Position numbers and translations under genes: made by a program
From: Methylococcales bacterium
GTDB lineage: Bacteria > Pseudomonadota > Gammaproteobacteria > Methylococcales > Methylomonadaceae
Reading direction: 5' to 3'
Length of the DNA: 35,671 bases
Assembly (NCBI GenBank): GCA_026399095.1
Contig: JAPLRP010000008.1
Coordinates: 1-35,671 of the forward strand
In this document: positions 7,410 to 16,483 of the stretch, in pieces
How positions within the stretch are numbered: position 1 is the stretch's first letter
Layout: every line of letters begins with the position of its first letter
The notes under the pieces: generated by a model
Told to the model about the DNA's origin: nothing
The model's database searches: none
The model's input: the letters and a program-made list of their open reading frames with translations, nothing else

Positions 7410-9281
7410 TTATTGTACTTGAGGCTTTTTGTTTATCACAACATCAGCTTCGGCTTGCAAACTGTTTAATACCTGATTAAATTCAGTTTGACCAAAGGCA
7501 TTCGCAATATTTTTCTTAGCCAATTCCAGTTGTTTTTTGTCGTCCTCACTCATAATACCCGGTGTAACTTTTGACAAACTGACTACAACTTGCTCGCCAG
7601 ATGGCAAAGCGGTAATAAAAACACTTGGCTTACCACCAACGGGCTTAGCAGCTTTAAATATTGCCTCATTCAACTGCTCAGGTAATTTATTTTTGCCACG
7701 AACAAGCCCTTTAAAGGTTTTAATTTCTAACTTGTTACCGGCAGCCTCATCACTAATAGATTCACCTGATGCCAAGCGATTTTTTATTTCGTTTGCTTTT
7801 TGAACGGCCAGTTGCTGAGTTTTTTCTTTTACTAAAACTGCTGTGACATCCTTACTAACTTCATTTAACTCACGCTTGGCCGCTGATTTATGCTCTAACA
7901 GTCTTACCACCACTAAACGATCAACCCCTTGTTCTATAGGAGCGCTATTGTTGCCTTGCAATATTTCTTCCGAAAATGCAGCACTACGAATTTTTTCATC
8001 TGAGGCTACACCCTCACCCTTTTCCTTAGTAAACAAAGCTGATTTCTTAACAGCAATACCTAAACCATCAGCTACTGTTTGCAGATTATCAGGATGCTCG
8101 TAACTCATTTCAGTTAGCTTTTCACCCGCCTCAATAAACGCATTTTCTGCCTGTGCTTTTTGGTAAGCCTTAGTAACATCACCTTTAACGCTATCAAATG
8201 TTTTAACGTTACCCGGCACAAGCTCAGTAACTGTTATTAAGTGATAGCCAAAAGCTGATTTTACAGGCTTTGATACTTCTCCAAGCTTTAATGAACTCGC
8301 TGCTTCTTCAAAGGCTTTTTCCATAACACCCAAGTTAAACAAACCAAGATCTCCGCCTTTTTTTGCAGTCAACTTATCCTCTGAAACCTCTGACGCTAAT
8401 GAAGCAAAGTCTTTGCCAGCCAAGTCTTGTTTCGCTTTTAACGCTTTATCCAAGGCCATTTTTTCAGTCACCTTATCATTAATTAAAAACAAGATATGGC
8501 TGATTTTTCTGCGCTCTGGTGTAGTGTATTGATCTTTTTGCTCTTCGTAAAAAGCTTTTAACTTTTCGTCATTAACAACTACTTTCTTTGCGACATCATC
8601 GAGTGATAGCTCAACATATTCAACAGATACTTGTTCTGGTGTTGCATATAAATCTTGATGCTGTTGGTAATAGGCTGAAATTTCTTCTGCGGTTGGCTGA
8701 CCTGTTAAAGACTGAATCGCAACGGTTATATAATCAACATCACGCTCTTGGTTTTGGATCTTAAAATAACTTTCAACATCATATTGCGTAGCAAAACTGC
8801 TATCGACAATGCTGTGCTGAAACTGCTCCATAGTCAGGGCATTCTTTATTCTGTTAACAAACTCGCCTGATGAGATTTTTTGTGAACTGAGTAATGTTTT
8901 ATATTGCTTGTCACTAAATTTACCATCTACCTGAAAATAAGGTAAAGATTTGATAAAGTCGCGCGCTTCATTATCCGTTGTTACTAACCCTTCAGCGTGA
9001 ACATATTGCAATAAGACTTCATCTTTTATCAGCTTTTGTAATGCCTGCGCTTTTAAGACTTGCTCATCAATACCCATGCCCTGTAAATTTTGACTATATT
9101 GCTCGTAAGCTTTATTAACATCGCGCTGATAAAAATCCTTATCACCCACTGATGCAACCGGAGCCTCTCCACCTGCGTCCAAATAATTATTAATCCCCCA
9201 TAAAGCAAAGGGTACACATATTAATACCAAGATAACCCATGCAAGGGTGCCTTGTGATTTTTCTCTAATTTTTGTCAACAT
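7410..9281 (-). CDS. ppiD: periplasmic folding chaperone PpiD (SurA-like N-domain and PpiC domain)
   Basis: PpiD is an inner-membrane-anchored periplasmic chaperone that meets newly secreted proteins at the Sec translocon. The 623 residues match the E. coli size. Order: a short cytoplasmic start (MLTKIREKSQG), one membrane helix (about 13-31), a SurA-like helical N-domain (about 38-200), a parvulin/PpiC domain (about 257-355: RRKISHIL, GGDLGLF, FGYHLITV), and a C-terminal chaperone region. As in other gammaproteobacteria it lies downstream of hupB, here separated by tRNA-Val and tRNA-Asp. A strong terminator ends 36 bases before its start codon, leaving little room for its own promoter. Confidence 0.93.
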   Translation of the reverse strand: MLTKIREKSQGTLAWVILVLICVPFALWGINNYLDAGGEAPVASVGDKDFYQRDVNKAYEQYSQNLQGMGIDEQVLKAQALQKLIKDEVLLQYVHAEGLVTTDNEARDFIKSLPYFQVDGKFSDKQYKTLLSSQKISSGEFVNRIKNALTMEQFQHSIVDSSFATQYDVESYFKIQNQERDVDYITVAIQSLTGQPTAEEISAYYQQHQDLYATPEQVSVEYVELSLDDVAKKVVVNDEKLKAFYEEQKDQYTTPERRKISHILFLINDKVTEKMALDKALKAKQDLAGKDFASLASEVSEDKLTAKKGGDLGLFNLGVMEKAFEEAASSLKLGEVSKPVKSAFGYHLITVTELVPGNVKTFDSVKGDVTKAYQKAQAENAFIEAGEKLTEMSYEHPDNLQTVADGLGIAVKKSALFTKEKGEGVASDEKIRSAAFSEEILQGNNSAPIEQGVDRLVVVRLLEHKSAAKRELNEVSKDVTAVLVKEKTQQLAVQKANEIKNRLASGESISDEAAGNKLEIKTFKGLVRGKNKLPEQLNEAIFKAAKPVGGKPSVFITALPSGEQVVVSLSKVTPGIMSEDDKKQLELAKKNIANAFGQTEFNQVLNSLQAEADVVINKKPQVQ

Positions 9282-9317
9282 ACGAAGTGTCCTAAAGAAT
9301 CAATTTACAAAGCAAAA

Positions 9318-9349
9318 AAAAACCCCGAACCTGAGGGTTCGGGGTTTTT
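9318..9349 (-). terminator. terminator after tRNA-Asp
   Basis: A 14-bp stem AAAAACCCCGAACC/GGTTCGGGGTTTTT with a four-base loop. On the minus strand it is followed by an extended T-run. It ends the tRNA-Val/tRNA-Asp transcript just before ppiD. Confidence 0.88.
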
Positions 9350-9354
9350 AAATT

Positions 9355-9431
9355 TGGCGGAGTGGACGGGACTCGAACCCGCGACCACCGGCGTGACAGG
9401 CCGGTATTCTAACCAACTGAACTACCACTCC
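9355..9431 (-). tRNA. tRNA-Asp (anticodon GTC)
   Basis: A 77-base tRNA with encoded CCA. The minus strand starts GGAGTGGTAGTTCAG and ends CCACTCCGCCA. The anticodon loop CTGTCAC gives GTC. Confidence 0.95.
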
Positions 9432-9437
9432 AAAGTC

Positions 9438-9513
9438 TGGTGGGTGCTGAGGGGATCGAACCCCCGACCCTCGCCTTGTAAGGGCGATGCTCTCCCAGCT
9501 GAGCTAAGCACCC
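9438..9513 (-). tRNA. tRNA-Val (anticodon TAC)
   Basis: A 76-base tRNA with encoded CCA, six bases before tRNA-Asp in the same transcript. The minus strand starts GGGTGCTTAGCTCAGC and ends AGCACCCACCA. The anticodon loop CTTACAA gives TAC. Confidence 0.95.
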
Positions 9514-9539
9514 GACTTGCCCATTATATATTATTTTTA

Positions 9540-9561
9540 AATAAAAATATATATTTTTATT
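9540..9561. repeat. 22-bp AT palindrome between hupB and tRNA-Val
   Basis: The arm AATAAAAATAT is followed directly by its exact complement. It is entirely A/T and lies 26 bases upstream of tRNA-Val. It may serve as an upstream promoter element for the tRNAs or as a weak end for hupB. Confidence 0.4.
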
Positions 9562-9606
9562 GGGCTTTTCTTTAGTGTTGAATTGAAACAACTCAACAAA
9601 GAAGAT

Positions 9607-9879
9607 CTAGTTTACAGCATCTTTTAAAGTCTTACCAGCTTTAAATGAAGGAATTTTTGCAGCTTTAATAGTAATTTCTTCTCCAGACTGTGGATTACGG
9701 CCTTTACGCTCTGCTCTTTCCTTAACAGAATAAGTACCAAAGCCCACTAAAGCAACTGAATCACCTTTACTTAAAGCACCTGTCACGGCACCAAGAAAAC
9801 CATCTAAAGCACGTCCAGCATCTGCCTTAGTTAAACCAGCCGACTCTGCAATAGCATCAATAAGTTCCGATTTATTCAT
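9607..9879 (-). CDS. hupB: DNA-binding protein HU (beta-type)
   Basis: HU is a small basic dimer that bends and compacts DNA in the nucleoid. The start at 9879 gives the standard 90-residue protein [21 protein letters not shown] longer frame to 9939 is rejected because AGGGGGAAT sits just before this ATG. The beta-arm with the signature [20 protein letters not shown] (about residues 44-63) is intact, including the Arg-Asn-Pro tip that inserts into the minor groove. Position between lon and ppiD identifies it as the hupB copy. A near-consensus promoter lies 91 bases upstream of the start (9971-10000). Confidence 0.96.
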   Translation of the reverse strand: MNKSELIDAIAESAGLTKADAGRALDGFLGAVTGALSKGDSVALVGFGTYSVKERAERKGRNPQSGEEITIKAAKIPSFKAGKTLKDAVN

Positions 9880-9970
9880 TATTCCCCCTGAGGAAGTTAA
9901 ATTATACACATTATGAAAAACACCTATGTCTATTCTCATATCCTACATAGCAACACAAGAAACACCGCTA

Positions 9971-10000
9971 TTTATATCAATTGCTGTCACGTAGTGTCAA
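9971..10000 (-). promoter_or_regulatory. sigma70 promoter of hupB
   Basis: On the minus strand a perfect -35, TTGACA, and the -10 TATAAA are 18 bases apart, in the gap between lon and hupB. It allows hupB to be expressed independently of lon. Confidence 0.7.
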
Positions 10001-10069
10001 GCTTTAAAACCCCTAGAGCCCATGTTTTTTGGGTATTGCACCTTAGTGCCATAAAAAAGACACATTTCC

Positions 10070-12502
10070 CTAGTGGGCCATCAACCCCTGCTGTGTTAAT
10101 TTCCCGCCCTCAGCTTCAGTTTTTACCTGCTCATCCCCGACCTTCTTTTCTACAGGAATTGGCATATATTGCAAAGCAACCGCCAAGACCTCATCTATCC
10201 AGTGGACTGGCCTGATGTCCAGATTCTGCTTTATATTTTCTGGTATCTCAACTAAATCTTTCTCATTATCTGCAGGAATTAAAACTATTGTTATGCCCCC
10301 ACGATGGGCTGCCAATAACTTTTCTTTTAACCCGCCAATAGGCAAAACCTCACCTCGCAAGGTGATCTCTCCAGTCATGGCCACATTGGCACGCACCGGT
10401 ATTTTAGTTAATGCCGAAATAATAGCCGTACACATCCCAATACCGGCACTTGGACCGTCTTTGGGCGTAGCCCCTTCGGGAACATGAATATGAATATCAT
10501 TTTTTTGAAATAATTCATTGTCTATGCCCAATAACTCAGACCGACTTCTGACCACGGTCATTGCCGCTTCAATTGATTCCTTCATAACGTCACCCAGCTT
10601 ACCCGTAGCCGAATGCTTTCCTTTTCCTGGAATGACTGCAGTCTCAATGGTTAATAATTCGCCACCCACCTCTGTCCAAGCCAACCCTGTTACCTGACCT
10701 ACCTGATCTTTCTCTTCAGCAAGACCGTAACTGAAACGCTTTACACCCAAGTATGTATCCAGATTCTCTGGATTAATGATAATTTTGTTATTAGCTGACT
10801 TTAACAAGAGCGCCTTAACAACCTTACGACAAATCTTGGAAATATCCCGCTCAAGATTCCGAACGCCCGCCTCGCGTGAATAATAGCGTATCATGTCCCT
10901 GACCGCGACTTCTGAAATTTCAATTTCGTGCGCTGCAAGGCCATTATTTTTTACCTGCTTAGGTATTAAATAACGAATGGCAATATTTATCTTTTCGTCT
11001 TCAGTGTATCCAGCGAGACGAATCACCTCCATTCTATCCAACAATGCCGGTGGAATGTTCATGGTGTTAGCAGTCGCTACAAACATCACATCAGATAAAT
11101 CAAAATCAACTTCGAGGTAATGATCTGAAAAAGCGTGATTTTGCTCTGGATCTAATACTTCCAACAAGGCCGAAGCCGGATCTCCACGAAAATCGGCCGC
11201 CATTTTATCTATTTCATCAAGAAGAAACATAGGATTTCGTGTTTTGACCTTAGCCAAATTCTGCAAAATCTTACCCGGCATAGAACCGATGTATGTTCGC
11301 CTGTGACCTCGAATTTCAGCCTCGTCCCTAACACCACCTAAAGCCATACGCACAAATATACGATTCGTTGCCCTAGCGATAGATTCTCCCAAAGAGGTCT
11401 TACCGACGCCTGGAGGCCCAACAAGACATAAAATAGGACCTTTCAACTGCTTAACCCGTTGTTGCACAGCAAGGTACTCTAAAATGCGTTCTTTTACCTT
11501 ATCCAAGCCATAATGCTCTGCTTCCAAGACCTGCTCGGCAATTTTTAGATCGTGCCGTACTTTAGTTTTTTTCTTCCAGGGTACATTAATCATCCAGTCA
11601 ATATAATTACGAACGACAGTTGCTTCAGCAGACATTGCCGGCATTAGCTTGAGCTTATTGAGTTCAGTATCTGCTTTTTTTTTGGCTTCCTTTGACATCC
11701 CGGCATTGATAATTTTCTTTTCCAATTCTTCAATTTCATTCGGCACATCTTCCATGTCACCCAATTCCTTTTGAATCGCCTTCATCTGTTCGTTCAGATA
11801 GTATTCTCTTTGATTCTTTTCCATCTGCTGCTTTACGCGGACACGGATTTTTTTCTCCATCTCCAAAAGATCGACCTCACCTTCCATTAGCGTCATTAAA
11901 TCTTCCAACCGCTTTTCAATATCTGCAGTTTCAAGAACAGCCTGCTTATCACTAACCTTTAAAGACATATGAGCAGCCATTGTGTCTGCCAGTCGACTAG
12001 GATCTTCTATACCCGATAAAGCGTTCAACACTTCCGGAGGAATCTTGCTGTTTAATTTAACGTATTGGTCAAATGAATTTATCACTGTCCTTTGCAATAC
12101 ATCCTGACTTTTTGCAGATAAATTGAAAATATCATCAACTTTTTCAACCACCGCTGAAAAAAAGCTGCCTGTTTCTTGATATCGCAGAACTTTACTACGC
12201 TGACTCCCTTCAACGAGCACTTTAACAGTACCATCAGGTAATTTTAGTAACTGTAAGATGTTAGCTAACGTTCCAATTTCATAAAGATCCGTAAATTCAG
12301 GCTCATCAACTTCAGCCTCTTTTTGTGCAACTAATAATACCTGCTTGTTATCCTTCATAGCGGCATCAAGAGCATCAATAGAGCGCTCCCGTCCAACAAA
12401 CAAGGGGATAACCATATGTGGATACACCACGACATCTCTAAGTGGCAACACAGGGATCAAGTTGTCTTTTTGCTCTAATACTTTCATTTTGTGCGTTTCC
12501 AT
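10070..12502 (-). CDS. lon: ATP-dependent protease Lon
   Basis: Lon is a cytoplasmic homohexameric AAA+ serine protease that degrades misfolded and regulatory proteins. The 810 residues contain the N-terminal substrate domain (about 14-205), a coiled-coil linker, the AAA+ module with Walker A GPPGVGKT (362-369) and Walker B FLLDEIDK (426-433), and the protease domain with the Ser685-Lys728 dyad in PKDGPSAG and GGLKEK. AAAGG lies upstream of the ATG at 12502; a second in-frame ATG at residue 6 is possible. The gene follows clpX after a 401-base gap with its own sigma32-like promoter, and hupB follows from a separate promoter. Confidence 0.97.
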   Translation of the reverse strand: METHKMKVLEQKDNLIPVLPLRDVVVYPHMVIPLFVGRERSIDALDAAMKDNKQVLLVAQKEAEVDEPEFTDLYEIGTLANILQLLKLPDGTVKVLVEGSQRSKVLRYQETGSFFSAVVEKVDDIFNLSAKSQDVLQRTVINSFDQYVKLNSKIPPEVLNALSGIEDPSRLADTMAAHMSLKVSDKQAVLETADIEKRLEDLMTLMEGEVDLLEMEKKIRVRVKQQMEKNQREYYLNEQMKAIQKELGDMEDVPNEIEELEKKIINAGMSKEAKKKADTELNKLKLMPAMSAEATVVRNYIDWMINVPWKKKTKVRHDLKIAEQVLEAEHYGLDKVKERILEYLAVQQRVKQLKGPILCLVGPPGVGKTSLGESIARATNRIFVRMALGGVRDEAEIRGHRRTYIGSMPGKILQNLAKVKTRNPMFLLDEIDKMAADFRGDPASALLEVLDPEQNHAFSDHYLEVDFDLSDVMFVATANTMNIPPALLDRMEVIRLAGYTEDEKINIAIRYLIPKQVKNNGLAAHEIEISEVAVRDMIRYYSREAGVRNLERDISKICRKVVKALLLKSANNKIIINPENLDTYLGVKRFSYGLAEEKDQVGQVTGLAWTEVGGELLTIETAVIPGKGKHSATGKLGDVMKESIEAAMTVVRSRSELLGIDNELFQKNDIHIHVPEGATPKDGPSAGIGMCTAIISALTKIPVRANVAMTGEITLRGEVLPIGGLKEKLLAAHRGGITIVLIPADNEKDLVEIPENIKQNLDIRPVHWIDEVLAVALQYMPIPVEKKVGDEQVKTEAEGGKLTQQGLMAH

Positions 12503-12533
12503 AAACGGAACCTTTAACTTTTTGGATTAAAGG

Positions 12534-12562
12534 ATAATGGGGGCGCTAATTTAAATAGCAAG
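12534..12562 (-). promoter_or_regulatory. sigma32-type heat-shock promoter of lon
   Basis: The minus strand reads CTTGCTA, 13 bases, then CCCCATTAT, close to the sigma32 consensus CTTGAAA / CCCCATnT. It ends about 30 bases before the lon start. Lon is a known heat-shock gene in gammaproteobacteria. Confidence 0.7.
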
Positions 12563-12842
12563 GAAATAAGTTACAATTTATCACTTATCTAAAAAAAACA
12601 TAGTAAATTACGACAATTTCTCACCAAAGCTCTGTAATGACCCAAATGGCTTGCACGAATACCAACCAAATCCACTGTCTGTTTGGGTAAAAAATGACCC
12701 ATTAGTCTTTCTTGCTAATAAAACGGGAGCGAAGTGGATCACAAAATATTGACAGAAATGACACGTAATTTGACACTATCAATTTAAATTAGCGATAGTT
12801 TAATTTTGGAAAAAATATACTGAAAACGCGGTTAGCGCTATT

Positions 12843-12869
12843 GAATAAAAACATGGGGCATAAACCCCA
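12843..12869 (-). terminator. probable terminator of the tig-clpP-clpX operon
   Basis: On the minus strand the short GC stem TGGGG/CCCCA with a six-base loop is followed by TGTTTTTATT, about 35 bases after the clpX stop. The stem is only five pairs, so some read-through is likely. Confidence 0.5.
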
Positions 12870-12903
12870 CCAGACTCGCCTGGCAGGATTCATAACTGAG
12901 GCA

Positions 12904-14178
12904 TTAAGACTCTACAACAGCCTTTTTCTTTTCTGTTTCATAAACCAATATTGGTTCAGATTGGCCTAAAATAACACTTTCTTCAATTACTACTTTGCTA
13001 ATATTATCTGCTGATGGTAATTCATACATAGTGTTTAACAAGACATTTTCGACTATAGTTCTTAATCCTCGCGCACCGGTTTTTCTTTCCATAGCTTTAC
13101 GAGCAATTGCAATTAAAGAATCTTCTCTAAATTCAAGCTCTGCACCTTCCATCTCAAACAAATGCTTATATTGCTTGGTTAGTGCATTTTTTGGCTCAGT
13201 CAAAATCTGAACTAATGCCGCTTCATCCAACTCTTCCAAGGTAGCAATAATCGGTAAACGACCAACAAACTCAGGAATCAAACCATATTTTATAAGGTCT
13301 TCAGATTCAACCTCTGCAAATAATTGGCCTATATTTTTAGACTCGTCTTTTGTTTTTACGTCAGCTGAAAATCCAATACCACCTTTTTCAGACCGCGCCT
13401 TAATGACGCGATCCAGACCGGCGAAAGCACCACCGACTATAAACAGAATATTCGCTGTATTTACCTGCAAAAACTCACCCTGAGGATGCTTACGACCACC
13501 TTGCGGCGGCACTGAGGCAATTGTTCCTTCAATTAGCTTCAATAGCGCTTGTTGAACGCCCTCACCTGAAACATCACGAGTGATGGAGGGGTTATCAGAT
13601 TTTCTGGAAATCTTATCAATTTCATCAATATAAACAATGCCTGTTTCAGCTTTTTCGACATCGTAATCACATTTTTGTAAAATTTTCTGAATAATGTTTT
13701 CTACATCTTCGCCCACATAACCCGCTTCAGTAAGCGTGGTAGCGTCAGCAATTGTAAACGGAACATCCAACAAACGCGCTAAAGTTTCAGCCAGTAGCGT
13801 CTTGCCCGAACCGGTTGGTCCAATCAGTAAAATATTACTTTTTGCCAACTCAACAGAATCTTTTTTAGACTTACTACGTAGACGCTTATAGTGATTGTAA
13901 ACAGCTACTGCCAATATTTTTTTTGCTCTTTCTTGGCCAATAACATAACCATCAAGCTCTTCTTTTATTTCTTTTGGCTTAGGTAGTTTGTTACTACCAA
14001 AAGACGATTCTTCCTCTTGCAACTCGTCTTTAATTATGTCGTTACAAAGCTCTACGCATTCGTCACATACATATACTGAGGGCCCGGCAATAAGTTTTCT
14101 TACCTCATGCTGGCTTTTACCACAAAAAGAACAATAAAGTAATTTTTCACTGTCTTTGCCGTTTTTATCATTACTCAT
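12904..14178 (-). CDS. clpX: ATP-dependent Clp protease ATP-binding subunit ClpX
   Basis: ClpX is the hexameric AAA+ unfoldase that feeds tagged proteins into the ClpP chamber. The 424 residues equal the E. coli length. The N-terminal zinc-binding domain has Cys16, Cys19, Cys38 and Cys41. Walker A is GPTGSGKT (120-127), Walker B is IVYIDEIDK, and pore and ClpP-contact elements (GYVGEDVE and the IGF loop in GGIGFSAD) are present. It has a good ribosome site (GCAGGAG) and follows clpP by 84 bases. The order tig-clpP-clpX is the usual one in gammaproteobacteria. Confidence 0.97.
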   Translation of the reverse strand: MSNDKNGKDSEKLLYCSFCGKSQHEVRKLIAGPSVYVCDECVELCNDIIKDELQEEESSFGSNKLPKPKEIKEELDGYVIGQERAKKILAVAVYNHYKRLRSKSKKDSVELAKSNILLIGPTGSGKTLLAETLARLLDVPFTIADATTLTEAGYVGEDVENIIQKILQKCDYDVEKAETGIVYIDEIDKISRKSDNPSITRDVSGEGVQQALLKLIEGTIASVPPQGGRKHPQGEFLQVNTANILFIVGGAFAGLDRVIKARSEKGGIGFSADVKTKDESKNIGQLFAEVESEDLIKYGLIPEFVGRLPIIATLEELDEAALVQILTEPKNALTKQYKHLFEMEGAELEFREDSLIAIARKAMERKTGARGLRTIVENVLLNTMYELPSADNISKVVIEESVILGQSEPILVYETEKKKAVVES

Positions 14179-14262
14179 AAATCAGCTCCTGCAAACATCA
14201 AAATCACATTTTTACTTTCTATAAAACCAAGCATATCTAAATACCTAAAAAATACCAAGCTT

Positions 14263-14910
14263 TTATAGATCAGAACCAGTTGATCTAGTCGTTAATACTT
14301 TATCAATCAGTCCGTAACTTACGGCGTCATCAGAACTTAAAAAATTATCTCTATCCGTATCTTGCTGAACTTTTTCAAAAGGCTGCCCGGTATGATGAGC
14401 CAAAATTCTATTTAGCTTATCTTTAATCAAGAGTATTTCTCTGGCATGAATATCAAAGTCAGAAGCCTGACCCTGAAAACCACCTAATGGCTGATGAATC
14501 ATCATTCTAGAATGCGGCAAACAATAACGCTTGTCTTTAGCGCCACCTGTTAACAGCAACGCTCCCATGCTGGCTGCCTGACCTATACATAAAGTACTTA
14601 CATCGGGCTTGATAAATTGCATGGTGTCGTAGATTGACATACCTGCAGTTACAGAACCACCTGGAGAATTGATATAGAGATGGATATCTTTATCAGGATT
14701 TTCCGACTCAAGAAAAAGCAACTGAGCAACAACCAAGTTAGCCATATAATCTTCAACTTGGCCAACCAAAAAAATGACTCGCTCTTTTAAAAGCCTTGAA
14801 TAGATATCAAAAGACCGCTCACCTCTGGCAGTTTGCTCTATAACGATAGGTACTAACCCACCCGCTGCTTCCAAAGCCTTCGCTTGATTCATTACATGCT
14901 GTCTATACAT
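14263..14910 (-). CDS. clpP: ATP-dependent Clp protease proteolytic subunit ClpP
   Basis: ClpP is the tetradecameric serine peptidase that degrades proteins unfolded by ClpX or ClpA. The 215 residues include a short N-terminal propeptide. The catalytic triad is Ser114 (GQAASMGA), His139 (MMIHQP) and Asp188 (DTDRD), with spacing identical to E. coli. The family signature [19 protein letters not shown] is present. The start follows the tig stop by nine bases, with AAGG before the ATG, so it is translated from the tig transcript. Confidence 0.97.
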   Translation of the reverse strand: MYRQHVMNQAKALEAAGGLVPIVIEQTARGERSFDIYSRLLKERVIFLVGQVEDYMANLVVAQLLFLESENPDKDIHLYINSPGGSVTAGMSIYDTMQFIKPDVSTLCIGQAASMGALLLTGGAKDKRYCLPHSRMMIHQPLGGFQGQASDFDIHAREILLIKDKLNRILAHHTGQPFEKVQQDTDRDNFLSSDDAVSYGLIDKVLTTRSTGSDL

Positions 14911-14919
14911 TTTAAAACC

Positions 14920-16221
14920 TTATCGTTGCTGCTTATCCATCACATCAGTAAAATTAACAGTCTCATCAGTTACTTTAGCTTGCGCGACTAACCACTCGAC
15001 TACTTGATCTTCCAAAACCATTTGCTGAACTTCATTTAAACGAGTTTCATCAGAATAGTACCATGCTACTACATCTTCAGGTCGCTCATAACTTTTCGCC
15101 ATCTCTTCAATAGTAGACCGTACTTTAGTACCATCTAATTCTATCGCTTTATTTTGAATAATTTCGCCTAAAATCAACCCTAATGATACCCGACGTTTTG
15201 CCTGCCCTTCGAATACGTCTCTAGGCAACTTTAAGTCTTCCAGCTTCATTTTCTGTCTTTTAGCTGTTTCAATGTAAGGCTTCATCAACAATTCGACTTC
15301 AGCATCAACCAGCGTATTGGGTACTGTCAATTGAATTTTCTCACACAAAGCATCCATAACCGATGTTTTCAGCTTGCCACGCAACGCTTGCTCCAACTCT
15401 CTTTCCATGTTGTTTCTAACGTCAGCTCGAAATGATTCAACCGAACCATCTTCAATACCGTAAGCTTTAACGAATTCTTCATCAATTTCTGCAAGCACAG
15501 GTTCTTCAACCTTAACAACATCCACGTCAAATTCAGCAACTTTACCAGCCAACTTTTCATTACCGTAATCATCTGGAAAAACTAAACTAAACGCTTTATT
15601 GGCGCCAGCAACAAGACCCGTCAAATTATCTTCGAACCCTGCAATCATTTTTTTCAAGCCTAGAATAACTTGAAAATCGTCCACTTTACCATCGGTAAAA
15701 TTTTCACCTTCAGAAGTACCTGAAAAGCTTATAGTGACATTATCATTCTGTTGAGCAGGACGCTCAACCAGTTGCCAAGTTTGTTTTTGAGCTCTTAACT
15801 TCTCAATCATATCCTCAACATCAGCATCTTTAACAGTTGCAACAGGACGAATAACTTCTAACTTATCAATGCCATCTAATGAGATCTCAGGATAAACTTC
15901 AAACACAGCGGTATACTTAAAGCCGTCCGTTTCATCCAAAGGTTCGATGTAAGGATGACCGGCAGGTTTTAAATCCTGACCCTCCAAGGCATCATAATAA
16001 GTGTCTTTGATCAAATCATTGGCTATCTCACCACGAACGCGATCGCCAAACATCTTCTTAACAACTTGATGCGGCACTTTTCCGGGACGAAAGCCATCAA
16101 CTTTAACTTCACGCGCCAACGACTTCAAACGCTCGGCCATTTTTTCCTGAACAACGGCTTCAGGCACGCTAACAGTCATTTTTCTGCTTAATTCTGATGT
16201 CTTTTCGACAGAAACTTGCAT
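14920..16221 (-). CDS. tig: trigger factor, ribosome-associated chaperone
   Basis: Trigger factor docks on ribosomal protein L23 and shields nascent chains; its FKBP domain is a prolyl isomerase. The 433 residues match the usual 432. The ribosome-binding signature is GFRPGKVPHQVVKKMFG (about 44-60), followed by the FKBP-like domain (about 160-245) and the helical C-terminal substrate cradle. It has a strong GAGGTAAAG ribosome site. It heads the tig-clpP-clpX group, and tRNA-Leu is transcribed just upstream on the same strand, so the tRNA promoter may also feed this operon. Confidence 0.97.
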   Translation of the reverse strand: MQVSVEKTSELSRKMTVSVPEAVVQEKMAERLKSLAREVKVDGFRPGKVPHQVVKKMFGDRVRGEIANDLIKDTYYDALEGQDLKPAGHPYIEPLDETDGFKYTAVFEVYPEISLDGIDKLEVIRPVATVKDADVEDMIEKLRAQKQTWQLVERPAQQNDNVTISFSGTSEGENFTDGKVDDFQVILGLKKMIAGFEDNLTGLVAGANKAFSLVFPDDYGNEKLAGKVAEFDVDVVKVEEPVLAEIDEEFVKAYGIEDGSVESFRADVRNNMERELEQALRGKLKTSVMDALCEKIQLTVPNTLVDAEVELLMKPYIETAKRQKMKLEDLKLPRDVFEGQAKRRVSLGLILGEIIQNKAIELDGTKVRSTIEEMAKSYERPEDVVAWYYSDETRLNEVQQMVLEDQVVEWLVAQAKVTDETVNFTDVMDKQQR

Positions 16222-16290
16222 TTCTTTACCTCACACGTTTATTAAGAATTTATTATGAATACCGATGGACGGACTAAATACTGCTGAAGA

Positions 16291-16310
16291 TAGAGCAAGA
16301 TATTGCTCTA
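16291..16310. repeat. perfect 8-bp hairpin between tRNA-Leu and tig
   Basis: TAGAGCAA, loop GATA, TTGCTCTA. It is 16 bases past the 3' end of tRNA-Leu with no T-run, so it may mark tRNA 3' processing or attenuate transcription into tig rather than fully terminate it. Confidence 0.5.
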
Positions 16311-16326
16311 TTATTTTAGAATGGGG

Positions 16327-16413
16327 TGGTGCGAATGGAGAGACTCGAACTCTCACAGGATAACCTACTGGAACCTAAATCCAGCGCGTCTACCAGTTCC
16401 GCCACATTCGCAC
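16327..16413 (-). tRNA. tRNA-Leu (anticodon TAG)
   Basis: An 87-base class II tRNA with encoded CCA. The minus strand starts GTGCGAATGTGGCGGAACTG and ends CCATTCGCACCA. The anticodon loop ATTTAGG gives TAG. Confidence 0.95.
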
Positions 16414-16428
16414 TTTAATGAACGAGCT

Positions 16429-16457
16429 ATTATAGTGAGTAGTGCCTTATATAACAA
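16429..16457 (-). promoter_or_regulatory. sigma70 promoter of tRNA-Leu
   Basis: On the minus strand TTGTTA and a perfect TATAAT are separated by 17 bases, ending 15 bases before the tRNA 5' end. It is probably also a source of tig transcription. Confidence 0.7.
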
Positions 16458-16483
16458 GCTAATATTCACAAACCACGACAGAA

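Larger units (their letters stand above)
12503..12903. other. intergenic region between clpX and lon
   Basis: 401 bases without a gene. It holds a clpX terminator (12843-12869) and the lon heat-shock promoter (12534-12562). Other structure seen: three TGACA words at 12750, 12759 and 12771, and the inverted pair ACTATC (12775-12780)/GATAGT (12794-12799) around the palindrome AATTTAAATT. The purpose of these is unknown. Confidence 0.55.

Noticed and set aside
9880-9939. 20-residue N-terminal extension of HU
   Set aside because: HU proteins start at MNKSEL, and the ribosome site AGGGGGAAT lies directly before that ATG.
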